This document shows positions 34,286-42,456 of a stretch of 64,000 nucleotides of DNA, one piece after another. This DNA comes from an uncultured Acetatifactor sp. (lineage in GTDB: Bacteria; Bacillota; Clostridia; Lachnospirales; Lachnospiraceae). A model generated the notes under the pieces. The model was given only the letters and a program-made list of their open reading frames with translations. It made no database searches and was not told the origin of the DNA. The first letter of the stretch is position 1; each line of letters begins with the position of its first letter. The DNA is taken from assembly GCF_910585425.1 (NCBI RefSeq), contig NZ_CAJUCP010000015.1:1-64000 (forward strand). The letters run 5' to 3'. The translations under genes were made by a program, and so were the position numbers.

Positions 34286-34880
34286 CGTGTCGGAGAACCT
34301 TTATAGCCAAGGGATGTCTCCGCAGGTGTTGGCCGAAAAAGTCCTTGAGGACAGGTTGGGCAGGGAAATGCCTTCAATTCCAATAGATCCGTTTAAGCTG
34401 ATGCGCGAATATGGGATTGTGTACCAGTTTATGGGTTTTGAGGATTTGGAAGGTATTTACCTTGTGCCGGAGGATGGCAATGACATTCCGTTGGTAGGCA
34501 TCAACTATAAAAGGAAAATTACAAGGCAGAGATTTACTGCGGCACATGAATTGTGCCATCATCTGAAAGACCGTAGGAACGAAGCGTGCCCTATAAGGAC
34601 TACTCAAAATGGAATAGAGCGCTTTGCCGAGCAATTTGCGGCCGAACTGCTTATGCCTAAAAGGCTGTTTTTGGCTGTGGCCGGCGAGTATGCAGATAAT
34701 GGGAAAGTTTCATTGGACAGTGCCCTGCAGATTGCGGAGCGCTTTGGCGTGAGTTTCCGCTCCTGTGTGCTCAGGCTTGCATATACTTTCCATATTCTGG
34801 ATGGTGAATATGCAGATTTGAACAAGAGAATTTCAGAGTATAAGCCGGATAAAAAAAGCTGTCTTAGGCATGGACGTTGA
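34278..34880 (+). CDS. ImmA/IrrE-family metallopeptidase (200 aa)
   Basis: A zinc metallopeptidase of the ImmA/IrrE (COG2856) family. The zinc motif HELCHH has His90, Glu91 and His94, and the third ligand region is ERFAEQFAAELLMP at about 114-127. Relatives such as ImmA cut XRE repressors to derepress mobile elements, and IrrE acts in stress responses. The start overlaps the XRE gene by 8 bases and the end overlaps the Fic gene by 11, so the three are translationally coupled. The likely substrate is the upstream XRE protein, but this is inferred from family precedent. Confidence 0.87.
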   Translation: MADVSENLYSQGMSPQVLAEKVLEDRLGREMPSIPIDPFKLMREYGIVYQFMGFEDLEGIYLVPEDGNDIPLVGINYKRKITRQRFTAAHELCHHLKDRRNEACPIRTTQNGIERFAEQFAAELLMPKRLFLAVAGEYADNGKVSLDSALQIAERFGVSFRSCVLRLAYTFHILDGEYADLNKRISEYKPDKKSCLRHGR

Positions 34881-35622
34881 AAATATAGACTTGCTCAGAC
34901 AGGCGGTGGATTCTTATGAATTTAATTTTGTAATAAAGCCTGATATCATGTGGTATAAGTTTAAGAATGAATTTATCTATAACGAAAACAGGATGGAGGG
35001 GCTTGACCTTGATGAAGAAGAGGTTGCTGAGATTGTTACGGATTTGAGGATGAACCGTCAGGAGAGTGCGTACTGCCAGGAAAAATATGAGGATATTATT
35101 CAGGTGTTCGGGCATGCGGCATTGTATGATTATGTGTTGGAGACAGAGGACAAGCTGACGATTTATAAGCTGCTTGATTTGAATAAGAAATTATTTCAAT
35201 ATGCATCTTTCCCTGAAGAAGCGGGAAAGACGAGGACGGATAACAATCTTGTGCTGGGGGCGAAATTTGAGACGGTTGACTGGCGCGAAGTTGCGATGGA
35301 ACTGGTGAAGCTACAGGTGCCGGTTGAGGACTTGATGCGAGATGCCAATAAACTGGCCATCAGTGAGTATGTGCTGCAGGCACTGAAAATTCATCATCGC
35401 ATTACACAAATCCATCCTTTCAGAGACGGAAACGGCAGAAGTTCCAGAGCTTTGCTGAATTGGATGCTAAGGAAAAAGGGGCTGCCACCAATCTATTTTA
35501 AGCTTACAGAAAAAGAATCTTATTATAAGGCATTAGAGAAAGCGGACGGGCAGGGGGATTATTTAGAGCTATTGAGAGTGACGATTAGAGAACTATTTAG
35601 AACAATTATGAGAAAGAACTGA
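34870..35622 (+). CDS. Fic-domain protein, probable AMP-transferase (250 aa)
   Basis: A Fic/DOC-family protein with the full catalytic loop HPFRDGNGR at residues 182-190 (His182, Asp186, Asn188, Arg190) followed by SSR. Fic enzymes usually transfer AMP or another phosphate-linked group to target hydroxyls. An inhibitory-helix-like EG is present near the N-terminus (NENRMEG, Glu43), but the usual Ser/Thr four residues earlier is Glu. The protein may therefore be self-inhibited in cis. The ATG overlaps the peptidase stop by 11 bases. A strong terminator follows. As last gene of an XRE-ImmA-Fic operon it is the likely toxic or effector component. Confidence 0.88.
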   Translation: MDVENIDLLRQAVDSYEFNFVIKPDIMWYKFKNEFIYNENRMEGLDLDEEEVAEIVTDLRMNRQESAYCQEKYEDIIQVFGHAALYDYVLETEDKLTIYKLLDLNKKLFQYASFPEEAGKTRTDNNLVLGAKFETVDWREVAMELVKLQVPVEDLMRDANKLAISEYVLQALKIHHRITQIHPFRDGNGRSSRALLNWMLRKKGLPPIYFKLTEKESYYKALEKADGQGDYLELLRVTIRELFRTIMRKN

Positions 35623-35628
35623 TAGAAG

Positions 35629-35652
35629 GGACTTCTTTGGAAGTCCTTTTTA
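35629..35652 (+). terminator. Terminator of the XRE-ImmA-Fic operon
   Basis: GGACTTC (35629-35635) pairs with GAAGTCC (35640-35646) around TTTG, followed by TTTTTA. Confidence 0.85.
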
Positions 35653-35679
35653 TTATGCAGCTAATTTTGTGAAAAACTT

Positions 35680-35829
35680 GAGCTTTCCACGGCGCATATG
35701 GCGGATATGATTTATGTAATTGAGGACGGCAGACTGTGCGACATGGGCAGGCATGATGAACTGGTGGGAAGAGATGGTGTATATGCGGATATGTGGAGGA
35801 TACAATTGGAGAAATATGGAAGTATATAG
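35680..35829 (+). pseudogene. C-terminal remnant of an ABC exporter ATPase
   Basis: The frame reads LSTAHMADMIYVIEDGR, then DMGRHDELVGRDGVYADMWR, and a stop at 35827-35829. This is the last ~50 residues of an exporter ATPase, from the H-loop (normally HRLSTA) to the end. There is no upstream Walker A, signature or Walker B sequence in frame, and a stop codon lies just before it at 35662. It is probably the tail of the same exporter whose membrane part remains at 33273-33685. Confidence 0.75.
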
Positions 35830-35973
35830 GCAGCAGTACGACAATTCTTTAATCAAGCGCCAGGGAGGCCTATATGAGATTTGAGGAGTTTATTTGCTAT
35901 TAGGAGCGGGCAGTAGCAGAAGAAGTGGCAAAAGACTCAAAAGACAAAATTACATAAATTTTGTAAAATATAC

Positions 35974-36003
35974 TTGATTATTGGAGGGCACCTGTGTTAT
36001 AAT
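35974..36003 (+). promoter_or_regulatory. Promoter of tRNA-Trp
   Basis: TTGATT (35974-35979) and TATAAT (35998-36003) have an 18-base spacer, 28 bases upstream of the tRNA. The 140 bases before it, from the exporter remnant, contain nothing else I can recognise. Confidence 0.7.
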
Positions 36004-36030
36004 AGTTTTCGTCGGTAGAAAACGGCGTAC

Positions 36031-36101
36031 AGGGGAATAGTACAATGGTAGTGCGGCGGTCTCCAAAACCGTTGATGGGAGTTCGATCCTCTCTTCCCCT
36101 G
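36031..36101 (+). tRNA. tRNA-Trp (anticodon CCA)
   Basis: Acceptor AGGGGAA pairs with TTCCCCT. The anticodon loop CTCCAAA gives CCA, and the T-loop TTCGATC is present. The discriminator is G, and CCA is not encoded. Confidence 0.92.
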
Positions 36102-36226
36102 CTAGGAAAAAGAAGTGTTGATAGGTAGTCCGTTGGTGGCGCTGTCGGCAGTTCTTTTTTTATTTCCGCGGCAGGGCGGCGGCCCGGCGGAAAGGACGAG
36201 AATCGGCGAAGAGTTGGAGGGCGGAT

Positions 36227-36655
36227 ATGGACGGGATGGATCGGACAGAGAAGGCGGGGCGGGAGAACCGGGAGGAAGAGCGGCTGGAGCTGGCGCTTCA
36301 GACCCTGCGGAGCTTCCTGCTGGGGCTGGCGGCCCAGGCGGGAGAGGGAGAGGAGTACGGAGAGCGGCTGTGGCAGGGGATCAGGCAGTCGGCGGGGCTT
36401 CTACAGGAACTGGCGTACTATCATGACAGGGGAGAGTTCCTGTGCCGGTATGAGGTGGCGGGGTACACGCTGGCGGATGTGCTGGTGTGGCAGGTGGATC
36501 ATTTCAAGCTGTACATGGACCGGCCGGAGGATATGAACCGGTACAGGCAGCCCAGGCTGCTTCTGGCTTCCTTCGACACCATGCTGCAGATGGAGGAGAA
36601 TCCGGCATCCTTCGCGGAGAAGATGCGGTGCGAGACGGGGCAGGATATTCTATGA
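36227..36655 (+). CDS. Hypothetical protein (142 aa)
   Basis: A soluble, helix-rich protein with many Glu, Arg and Leu residues, including ELALQTLRSFLLGLAAQAG and YTLADVLVWQVDHFKLYMD. There is no signal, span or catalytic motif. The ATG follows GGAGGGCGGAT; an in-frame ATG at 36236 is also possible. The last codons run into a four-copy 19-bp tandem repeat. It appears typical of uncharacterised Lachnospiraceae proteins. No function can be given. Confidence 0.7.
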   Translation: MDGMDRTEKAGRENREEERLELALQTLRSFLLGLAAQAGEGEEYGERLWQGIRQSAGLLQELAYYHDRGEFLCRYEVAGYTLADVLVWQVDHFKLYMDRPEDMNRYRQPRLLLASFDTMLQMEENPASFAEKMRCETGQDIL

Positions 36656-36719
36656 ATATCCAGACATTCTATGATTGTCCAGATATTCTTTGAATATCCA
36701 GACATTCTATGAACGTCCC
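36644..36719 (+). repeat. Four tandem 19-bp repeats
   Basis: Units GATATTCTATGAATATCCA, GACATTCTATGATTGTCCA, GATATTCTTTGAATATCCA and GACATTCTATGAACGTCCC lie head to tail. The stop codon of the preceding gene (36653-36655) lies in the first unit. Odd and even units alternate GATA/GACA, suggesting a 38-bp higher-order unit. Confidence 0.9.
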
Positions 36720-36738
36720 GGTGTTCTGTACATAAGAC

Positions 36739-36772
36739 AAAAGCACTCGCGATTTCTCGTGGGTGCTTTCAT
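36739..36772 (+). terminator. Probable terminator
   Basis: AAAGCAC pairs with GTGCTTT, and GCGA with TCGT inside the same hairpin. The T-run is short. From here to 36969 the sequence is AT-rich with only promoter-like stretches (for example TTGATA near 36854). Confidence 0.45.
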
Positions 36773-36969
36773 CTATAAAAGGGGAATTCGTCTATTATAA
36801 TACCTGAAATATTTTCATATGTCAACCCTTTTTTGAGATTTTTCTAAAAAAATTGATAAATTTTTTGTGCTGTACTTTTATGAAAAATGTGTTAAAATAA
36901 ATTACATATGTGTCATTTTTTTGCATGTCGTTTTTCGATAGTTTTAAGGATGAGAAGGTGGAAGGTTCT

Positions 36970-37434
36970 ATGGAACAGAATAGCGCAGAGTACCGGCAGC
37001 AGATGATAGCGGAGTACAGGGCTGCCGTGGAGCCCCTTTTGAAGTATCTGCCGTGGATGGAGAAGAACGGGGGCCGGACCGTGAGCCGCAACTATCAGGG
37101 GAACGGCCTGAGCAAGAGCTCTATCAGCTTTCCCGTGTATGATGCCAATCTGATGAGCTTCGTGAAGGAGGCGGCAGCCTCGCCGCTGATGAACCGCAAT
37201 TACGTCTATGTATATACCAGGAACCGCATCAGGAGCCATGCCGACGAGAAGCGGCTGATCGACGGGGCGGAGCTGAAGGACTGGGAGCTTTTAGGGGGCA
37301 TTCTGTCCAAATATGTGCTGGAGGGCAGGACGAAGGCCACGCTCTGGGGGGAGGCCATGCAGGAGGGCATTTTCCTGCTGGTGCTCCGGAAGATGCGGGA
37401 GATCATCAGGTACTGGGACAAGGCGGGACGTTAG
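36970..37434 (+). CDS. Hypothetical protein (154 aa)
   Basis: A soluble protein with the central sequence SISFPVYDANLMSFVKEAAASPLMNRNYVYVYTRNRI and a helical C-terminus LLVLRKMREIIRYWDKAGR. ATG 36970 is chosen because GGTGGAAGG lies upstream; the frame is open to 36910. No motif is recognised. It precedes the TetR regulator by 48 bases on the same strand and may share its transcript. Confidence 0.7.
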   Translation: MEQNSAEYRQQMIAEYRAAVEPLLKYLPWMEKNGGRTVSRNYQGNGLSKSSISFPVYDANLMSFVKEAAASPLMNRNYVYVYTRNRIRSHADEKRLIDGAELKDWELLGGILSKYVLEGRTKATLWGEAMQEGIFLLVLRKMREIIRYWDKAGR

Positions 37435-37482
37435 AAGGCTGCGCGGCGGACAAGCCGCAGCAATGGGGGACTGGGGGACAGA

Positions 37483-38079
37483 ATGGGAGAAAAATCGGTA
37501 CAGAAGAGGAAGTATATACTGGAGATGGCCCGAAAGGTATTCGTGGAGAAAGGGTTCAAGAAAGTCACCATGAAGGACATCGTGGAAGCCTGCGGCATCA
37601 GCCGCGGGGGCCTCTATCTGTACTTCAGCGACACGGGCCAGATTTTCCTGGAGGTCATGAAGATGGAGAGCCAGGAGGCGGACGATGTGTTCTCGGAAAG
37701 CATCGCGGAGGACGCCACGGCGGCTGATATCCTGTTCCTGTTCCTGCGGGAGCAGAAGAAGGAGCTGCTGCGCAGGAACGACACCCTGACCCAGGCCATC
37801 TATGAGTTCTATTTCCAGAGCGAGCCGGTGAGGAAGGGAAATATGCTCAAGCGCCAGTTCGACTCCGGGGTGAAAATCATGGAACGGCTCATCGCCATGG
37901 GCGTGGAGCAGGGGGAATTCTCCTGCGAGGACTGCAGGGGCATGGCCCGGCATTTCATGTTCGTGCTGGAGGGACTGGAGATTTCCGCCCAGACCATCGG
38001 GATCACCTCGGAGGCTGTGGACAGGGAGATCCTGTTCATCATGAAATTCCTGGGCGCGATAGAGGACAAAGCCCAATAG
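37483..38079 (+). CDS. TetR/AcrR-family regulator (198 aa)
   Basis: The N-terminal TetR helix-turn-helix domain covers residues 8-55: KRKYILEMARKVFVEKGFKK, then VTMKDIVEACGISRGGLYLYF. The C-terminal helical ligand-binding domain follows. Its target is not evident: neighbours are an uncharacterised protein upstream and purL 58 bases downstream. The ATG lies just after GGGGGACAGA. It probably represses a locus responding to a small hydrophobic ligand. Confidence 0.9.
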   Translation: MGEKSVQKRKYILEMARKVFVEKGFKKVTMKDIVEACGISRGGLYLYFSDTGQIFLEVMKMESQEADDVFSESIAEDATAADILFLFLREQKKELLRRNDTLTQAIYEFYFQSEPVRKGNMLKRQFDSGVKIMERLIAMGVEQGEFSCEDCRGMARHFMFVLEGLEISAQTIGITSEAVDREILFIMKFLGAIEDKAQ

Positions 38080-38137
38080 AGGCAGGCATGACAGTAGGGT
38101 TGGATGATATTGCGATTGCAAATGAATGGAGGAGCGT

Positions 38138-41100
38138 ATGGGAAGCGTCAGACGTATCTATGTGGAGAAAAAGGAGCCCTTTGCGGTGAAGGCAAAGGAG
38201 CTGCATGAGGAAATCGGGAGTTTCCTGGGCATTCAGGCGGAGGGCGTGAGGGTCTTCATCCGCTATGACGTGGAGAACATCTCCGAGGAAGTGTTTGAGC
38301 GGGCGTGCAGGACCGTGTTCTCGGAGCCGCCGGTGGACGATTTGTATCAGGAGGCCATCGATATCCCCGCGGGGGCAAGGGTCTTCTCGGTGGAATTTCT
38401 GCCCGGGCAGTTCGATCAGCGGGCGGATTCGGCAGTGCAGTGCGTCCAGTTCCTGAAGGAAGACGAGGAGCCCGTCATCCGCACGGCGGTCACATATATG
38501 ATTCTGGGAGACATCACGGAGGAGGAATTCGCCAGGATCAAGGCGTACTGCATCAATCCCGTGGACTCCAGGGAGACAGGGCTGGAGAAGCCGGATACCT
38601 TGGTGACGGAATTCGAGGAGCCCGGGGACGTGGCATTGCTTCAGGGCTTTGCCCGGATGGAGGAGGGGAAGCTGCGGGAGCTGTACGATTCCCTGTCATT
38701 GGCCATGACATTCAAGGATTTCCTCCATATCCAGAAATATTTCAGGGAGGACGAGAGGCGCGACCCCACCATGACGGAGATTCGGGTGCTGGACACCTAC
38801 TGGTCGGACCACTGCCGCCATACCACCTTCTCCACGGAGCTGACGGAGGTGGAGTTCGGGGAGGGGTATTACCGCACGCCCTTAGAGACTACATACAGAA
38901 GCTACCTGGACACCAGGGAGGAGGTCTTCGCAGGCCGGAAGGACAGATTCATCTGCCTGATGGACCTGGCCCTGATGGCCATGCGGAAGCTGAAGAAGGA
39001 GGGGAAGCTCTCTGACATGGAGGAGTCGGATGAAATCAACGCCTGCTCCGTGGTGGTGCCTGTGGAGATGGACTACAGCGATGTGGGCGGACCGTCCAGG
39101 GTCACGGAGGAGTGGCTGGTGTTCTTCAAGAACGAGACCCATAACCATCCCACGGAGATAGAGCCCTTCGGCGGCGCGGCCACCTGCCTGGGCGGCGCCA
39201 TCCGCGATCCCCTGTCCGGCAGGGGGTATGTGTACCAGGCCATGCGCGTCACCGGGGCCGCGGATCCCACCGTTCCCGTGGCGGATACTTTGAAGGGCAA
39301 GCTCCCCCAGAAGAAGCTGGTGCGGGGCGCGGCTTCCGGCTATTCTTCCTATGGCAACCAGATCGGCCTGGCCACGGGCTTCGTGAAGGAAATCTACCAT
39401 CCCGACTATGTGGCAAAGCGCATGGAGATTGGCGCCGTCATGGGCGCTGCCCCCAGGAAGAACGTCATCCGGGAGACCTCGGATCCGGGGGACATCATCA
39501 TCCTCTTAGGCGGGCGCACCGGACGGGACGGCTGCGGCGGGGCCACCGGCTCCTCCAAGGTACATACGGAGCAGTCCATCGAGACCTGCGGCGCGGAGGT
39601 GCAGAAGGGAAATGCCCCCACGGAGCGCAAGATCCAGAGGCTGTTCCGCAGGGAGGAGGTCAGCCGCATCATCAAGAAGTGCAACGACTTCGGCGCGGGC
39701 GGGGTGTCCGTGGCCATCGGCGAGCTGGCGGACGGCCTGCGGGTGGACCTGGACAAGGTGCCCAAGAAATACGCGGGCTTAGACGGCACGGAGCTGGCCA
39801 TCTCCGAGTCCCAGGAGCGCATGGCCGTGGTGGTGGATCCGAAGGATGTGGATGCCTTCCTGAAGTATGCCGGGGAGGAGAACCTGGAGGCCGTGGCTGT
39901 GGCCGTGGTGACAGAGGAGCCCAGGCTGGTGCTGAGCTGGCGGGGGAAGGAAATCGTGAACCTGAAGCGGGCCTTCCTGGACACCAACGGCGCGCACCAG
40001 GAGACCAGGGTGAAGGTGGACATCCCGGACGAAAAAGAGAATTATTTCAAACGTTATTCCGTTCCTGCGGTGCAGGAGGCTCTGGAAAAGAAGGACGTGA
40101 GGGCCGCATGGCTGGCGCTTTTGAACGATTTGAACGTATGCTCCCAGAAGGGCCTGGTGGAGATGTTCGACGGCTCCATCGGCGTGGGCAGCGTGCTGAT
40201 GCCCTACGGCGGGAAGCATCAGCTCACGGAGACCCAGGCCATGGTGGCCAAGCTTCCCGTGCTGAAGGGCAGGACGGATACCGTCACCATGATGGGCTAC
40301 GGCTTCGACCCCTGCCTGTCCTCCTGGAGCCCTTACCACGGCGCGGTGTACGCGGTGGTGGAGTCCATGGCGAAGATCGTGGCAAGCGGCGGCGACGCCT
40401 CTAAGATAAGGTTCACCTTCCAGGAATATTTCCGCAGGATGACGGAAGACCCTTCCCGGTGGAGCCAGCCCTTTGCGGCGCTGCTGGGGGCCTATGACGC
40501 CCAGATCGGCTTCGGCCTGCCCTCCATCGGCGGCAAGGACAGCATGTCCGGCACCTTCAACGATATCGATGTGCCGCCTACGCTGGTGTCCTTTGCCGTG
40601 GATATCGCAAAGCAAGGGGATATCGTGACGCCGGAGCTGAAGGAGGCGGGGCATGTGCTGGTTCGCTTCCGGATAGAGAAGGATGATTTCCAGATTCCCG
40701 TGTATGACGAGACGGCGGCGCTCTACGGCTATATCCATGGCCTGACAGGCAGCGGAGCGGCCGTGGCGGCCTATGCCCTGGATGCCAGAGGCGCGGCTGC
40801 GGCAGTGGCCAAGATGGCATTCGGAAATAAGCTGGGCGTGGCCATCGACAGCCAGGTCACGGAAGCGGACCTGTTCGGGAACGCTTTGGGAGACATCCTG
40901 ATAGAGACGGCCCGGGAGAATGTGGCCGGGCTGCTGGAGTCCGGATTCGACTGTGCCGTCGTGGGTACGGTGACGCAGGAGCCTGTCTTCACATACGGCG
41001 ATGTGCGGATCGACATGGAGGAGGCGCTTGCGGCCTGGACTTCCAGGCTGGAGAAGGTGTATCCCACCAAGGCGGTGCAGGGGAGCGCGCCTGTGGACAG

Positions 41101-41947
41101 CAAGTGCTTTAAAGCGGAGAGCATATACGTCTGTAAGCATAAAGTGGCGCGGCCTACCGTATTCATCCCCGTGTTCCCCGGGACGAACTGCGAGTACGAC
41201 AGCGGGAAGGCCTTTGAGCGGGCCGGGGCGGACGTGGTCACGAGGGTGTTCCGGAATCTGAGCGCCCAGGACATCCGGGAATCTGTGGACGAATTTGAAA
41301 AGGCCATCGCCCAGGCCCAGATCATCATGTTCCCCGGGGGCTTCTCCGCGGGGGACGAGCCGGACGGCAGCGCGAAGTTCTTCGCCACCGCTTTCCAGAA
41401 CGAGAAGCTGAAGGAGGCGGTGATGGATTTGCTGAATAAGCGGGACGGCCTGGCCCTGGGGATCTGCAACGGCTTCCAGGCGCTGGTCAAGCTGGGGCTG
41501 ATGCCTTACGGCGAGATTGTGGGCCAGAGGGCGGATTCGCCTACGCTGACCTTCAACACGATTAACAGGCATATCTCCAAGATGGTGTATACCAAGGTGG
41601 TGTCCAATAAATCGCCATGGCTCCAGGGCGCTGAGCTTGGCGGCGTGTACTGCAATCCGGCCTCCCACGGGGAGGGCAGGTTCGTGGCGCCGAAGGAGTG
41701 GATAGACAGGCTCTTCGCGGAGGGCCAGGTGGCTACACAATACTGCGACCAGGAGGGCAATGTGTCCATGGACGAGGAGTACAATATCAACGGCTCCTAC
41801 GCGGCTATCGAGGGCATCACCTCCCCTGACGGAAGGTGCCTGGGCAAGATGGCGCACTCCGAGAGGCGGGACAGCGCTGTGGCCATGAATATCTATGGAA
41901 ATCAGGATATACGTATTTTCGAGTCTGGAGTGTCGTATTTTAGATAA
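38138..41947 (+). CDS. purL: Phosphoribosylformylglycinamidine synthase, single-chain PurL with glutaminase domain
   Basis: A 1269-residue enzyme making FGAM from FGAR, glutamine and ATP. The synthetase halves contain YWSDHCRHTTFSTEL, FKNETHNHPTEIEPFGGAAT and GIGKDS-type SIGGKDSMSGTF. The C-terminal class I glutaminase has FPGTNCEYD, nucleophile Cys in GICNGFQALVKLG and His in NPASHGEGRF. ATG 38138 follows TGGAGGAGCGT; ATG 38126 is also in frame. The other clustered pur genes lie 18 kb upstream. A strong terminator follows. Confidence 0.97.
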   Translation: MGSVRRIYVEKKEPFAVKAKELHEEIGSFLGIQAEGVRVFIRYDVENISEEVFERACRTVFSEPPVDDLYQEAIDIPAGARVFSVEFLPGQFDQRADSAVQCVQFLKEDEEPVIRTAVTYMILGDITEEEFARIKAYCINPVDSRETGLEKPDTLVTEFEEPGDVALLQGFARMEEGKLRELYDSLSLAMTFKDFLHIQKYFREDERRDPTMTEIRVLDTYWSDHCRHTTFSTELTEVEFGEGYYRTPLETTYRSYLDTREEVFAGRKDRFICLMDLALMAMRKLKKEGKLSDMEESDEINACSVVVPVEMDYSDVGGPSRVTEEWLVFFKNETHNHPTEIEPFGGAATCLGGAIRDPLSGRGYVYQAMRVTGAADPTVPVADTLKGKLPQKKLVRGAASGYSSYGNQIGLATGFVKEIYHPDYVAKRMEIGAVMGAAPRKNVIRETSDPGDIIILLGGRTGRDGCGGATGSSKVHTEQSIETCGAEVQKGNAPTERKIQRLFRREEVSRIIKKCNDFGAGGVSVAIGELADGLRVDLDKVPKKYAGLDGTELAISESQERMAVVVDPKDVDAFLKYAGEENLEAVAVAVVTEEPRLVLSWRGKEIVNLKRAFLDTNGAHQETRVKVDIPDEKENYFKRYSVPAVQEALEKKDVRAAWLALLNDLNVCSQKGLVEMFDGSIGVGSVLMPYGGKHQLTETQAMVAKLPVLKGRTDTVTMMGYGFDPCLSSWSPYHGAVYAVVESMAKIVASGGDASKIRFTFQEYFRRMTEDPSRWSQPFAALLGAYDAQIGFGLPSIGGKDSMSGTFNDIDVPPTLVSFAVDIAKQGDIVTPELKEAGHVLVRFRIEKDDFQIPVYDETAALYGYIHGLTGSGAAVAAYALDARGAAAAVAKMAFGNKLGVAIDSQVTEADLFGNALGDILIETARENVAGLLESGFDCAVVGTVTQEPVFTYGDVRIDMEEALAAWTSRLEKVYPTKAVQGSAPVDSKCFKAESIYVCKHKVARPTVFIPVFPGTNCEYDSGKAFERAGADVVTRVFRNLSAQDIRESVDEFEKAIAQAQIIMFPGGFSAGDEPDGSAKFFATAFQNEKLKEAVMDLLNKRDGLALGICNGFQALVKLGLMPYGEIVGQRADSPTLTFNTINRHISKMVYTKVVSNKSPWLQGAELGGVYCNPASHGEGRFVAPKEWIDRLFAEGQVATQYCDQEGNVSMDEEYNINGSYAAIEGITSPDGRCLGKMAHSERRDSAVAMNIYGNQDIRIFESGVSYFR

Positions 41948-41972
41948 TAAAAAGACCTGTCCCCAGGCACCC

Positions 41973-41995
41973 CCGAATAGCCTGTGAGGGCAATC
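41973..41995 (+). repeat. Left copy of a 23-bp direct repeat
   Basis: CCGAATAGCCTGTGAGGG followed by CAATC. It recurs at 48458-48480 with one mismatch (TAATC). The two copies bracket the accessory block from 42 to 48.4 kb. Confidence 0.85.
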
Positions 41996-42029
41996 TGGGA
42001 TAGCCCCAGAAAGGGAATAGAGTAAGTTC

Positions 42030-42075
42030 AAATGACCTTGTAGAGAGGAGATATCCTTTCTATGAGGTCATTTTT
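42030..42075 (+). terminator. Strong terminator of purL
   Basis: AAATGACCT (42030-42038) pairs with AGGTCATTT (42065-42073). An inner TAGAGAGGA/TCCTTTCTA helix extends the stem and TTTTT follows. It overlaps the 3' end of the truncated minus-strand regulator. Confidence 0.85.
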
Positions 42076-42181
42076 CGTTATAGGGATGTAGAGAGAGCCT
42101 TGCCCCCCAGTGATATGTGAGCTTGTATTTTGAGATTCCTCTTTCTTTCATGGTAGACCATAGCGGTTCATACGAAATCAT
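42068..42181 (-). pseudogene. Truncated copy of the HTH regulator at 44615-44887
   Basis: The minus-strand frame starts MISYEPLWSTMKERGISKYK and continues LTYHWG. It matches the first 28 residues of the intact regulator (MISYEPLWSTMEKRGITKYQ, then LIYHWG). After YHWG the similarity stops and the frame ends after nine unrelated residues inside the purL terminator. A good ribosome site (AGGAAAGGGGGG) remains. The upstream region is also shared with the intact copy. Confidence 0.75.
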
Positions 42182-42296
42182 GTATATCCCCCCTTTCCTG
42201 TCAGGGTTTCCAGTATCTTATATGTTCATTTCAGTATCAATTTAAAATATTATACATACATTATAATTAATGGGGGTTATAAATTGAATATAGTTC

Positions 42297-42325
42297 TTGC
42301 AAAGGGGTGGTAGGTGAGATATAAT
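42297..42325 (+). promoter_or_regulatory. Promoter of the 42.4-kb lipoprotein gene
   Basis: TTGCAA (42297-42302) and TATAAT (42320-42325) are 17 bases apart. The leader is about 125 bases and contains a short TATATG/CATATA hairpin. The rest of the gap from 42182 holds the shared upstream box of the two HTH copies. Confidence 0.7.
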
Positions 42326-42456
42326 GCTGTAGGGGTATATGGAATATGCAATTCATATATAAGCGGATTCCCGATTGCTTATGGACAGGGACATATCCCC
42401 AGACAAAATACATAAGGACAGGATAGCAGATATTCCTGTATATGAGGAGGAAGAAA

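Noticed and set aside
36644..36719. Possible CRISPR mini-array
   Set aside because: Units are contiguous 19-bp tandem copies with no spacers.
39779..42031. 750-codon minus-strand frame opposite purL
   Set aside because: purL is certain from many motifs; the antisense product has no protein-like features.
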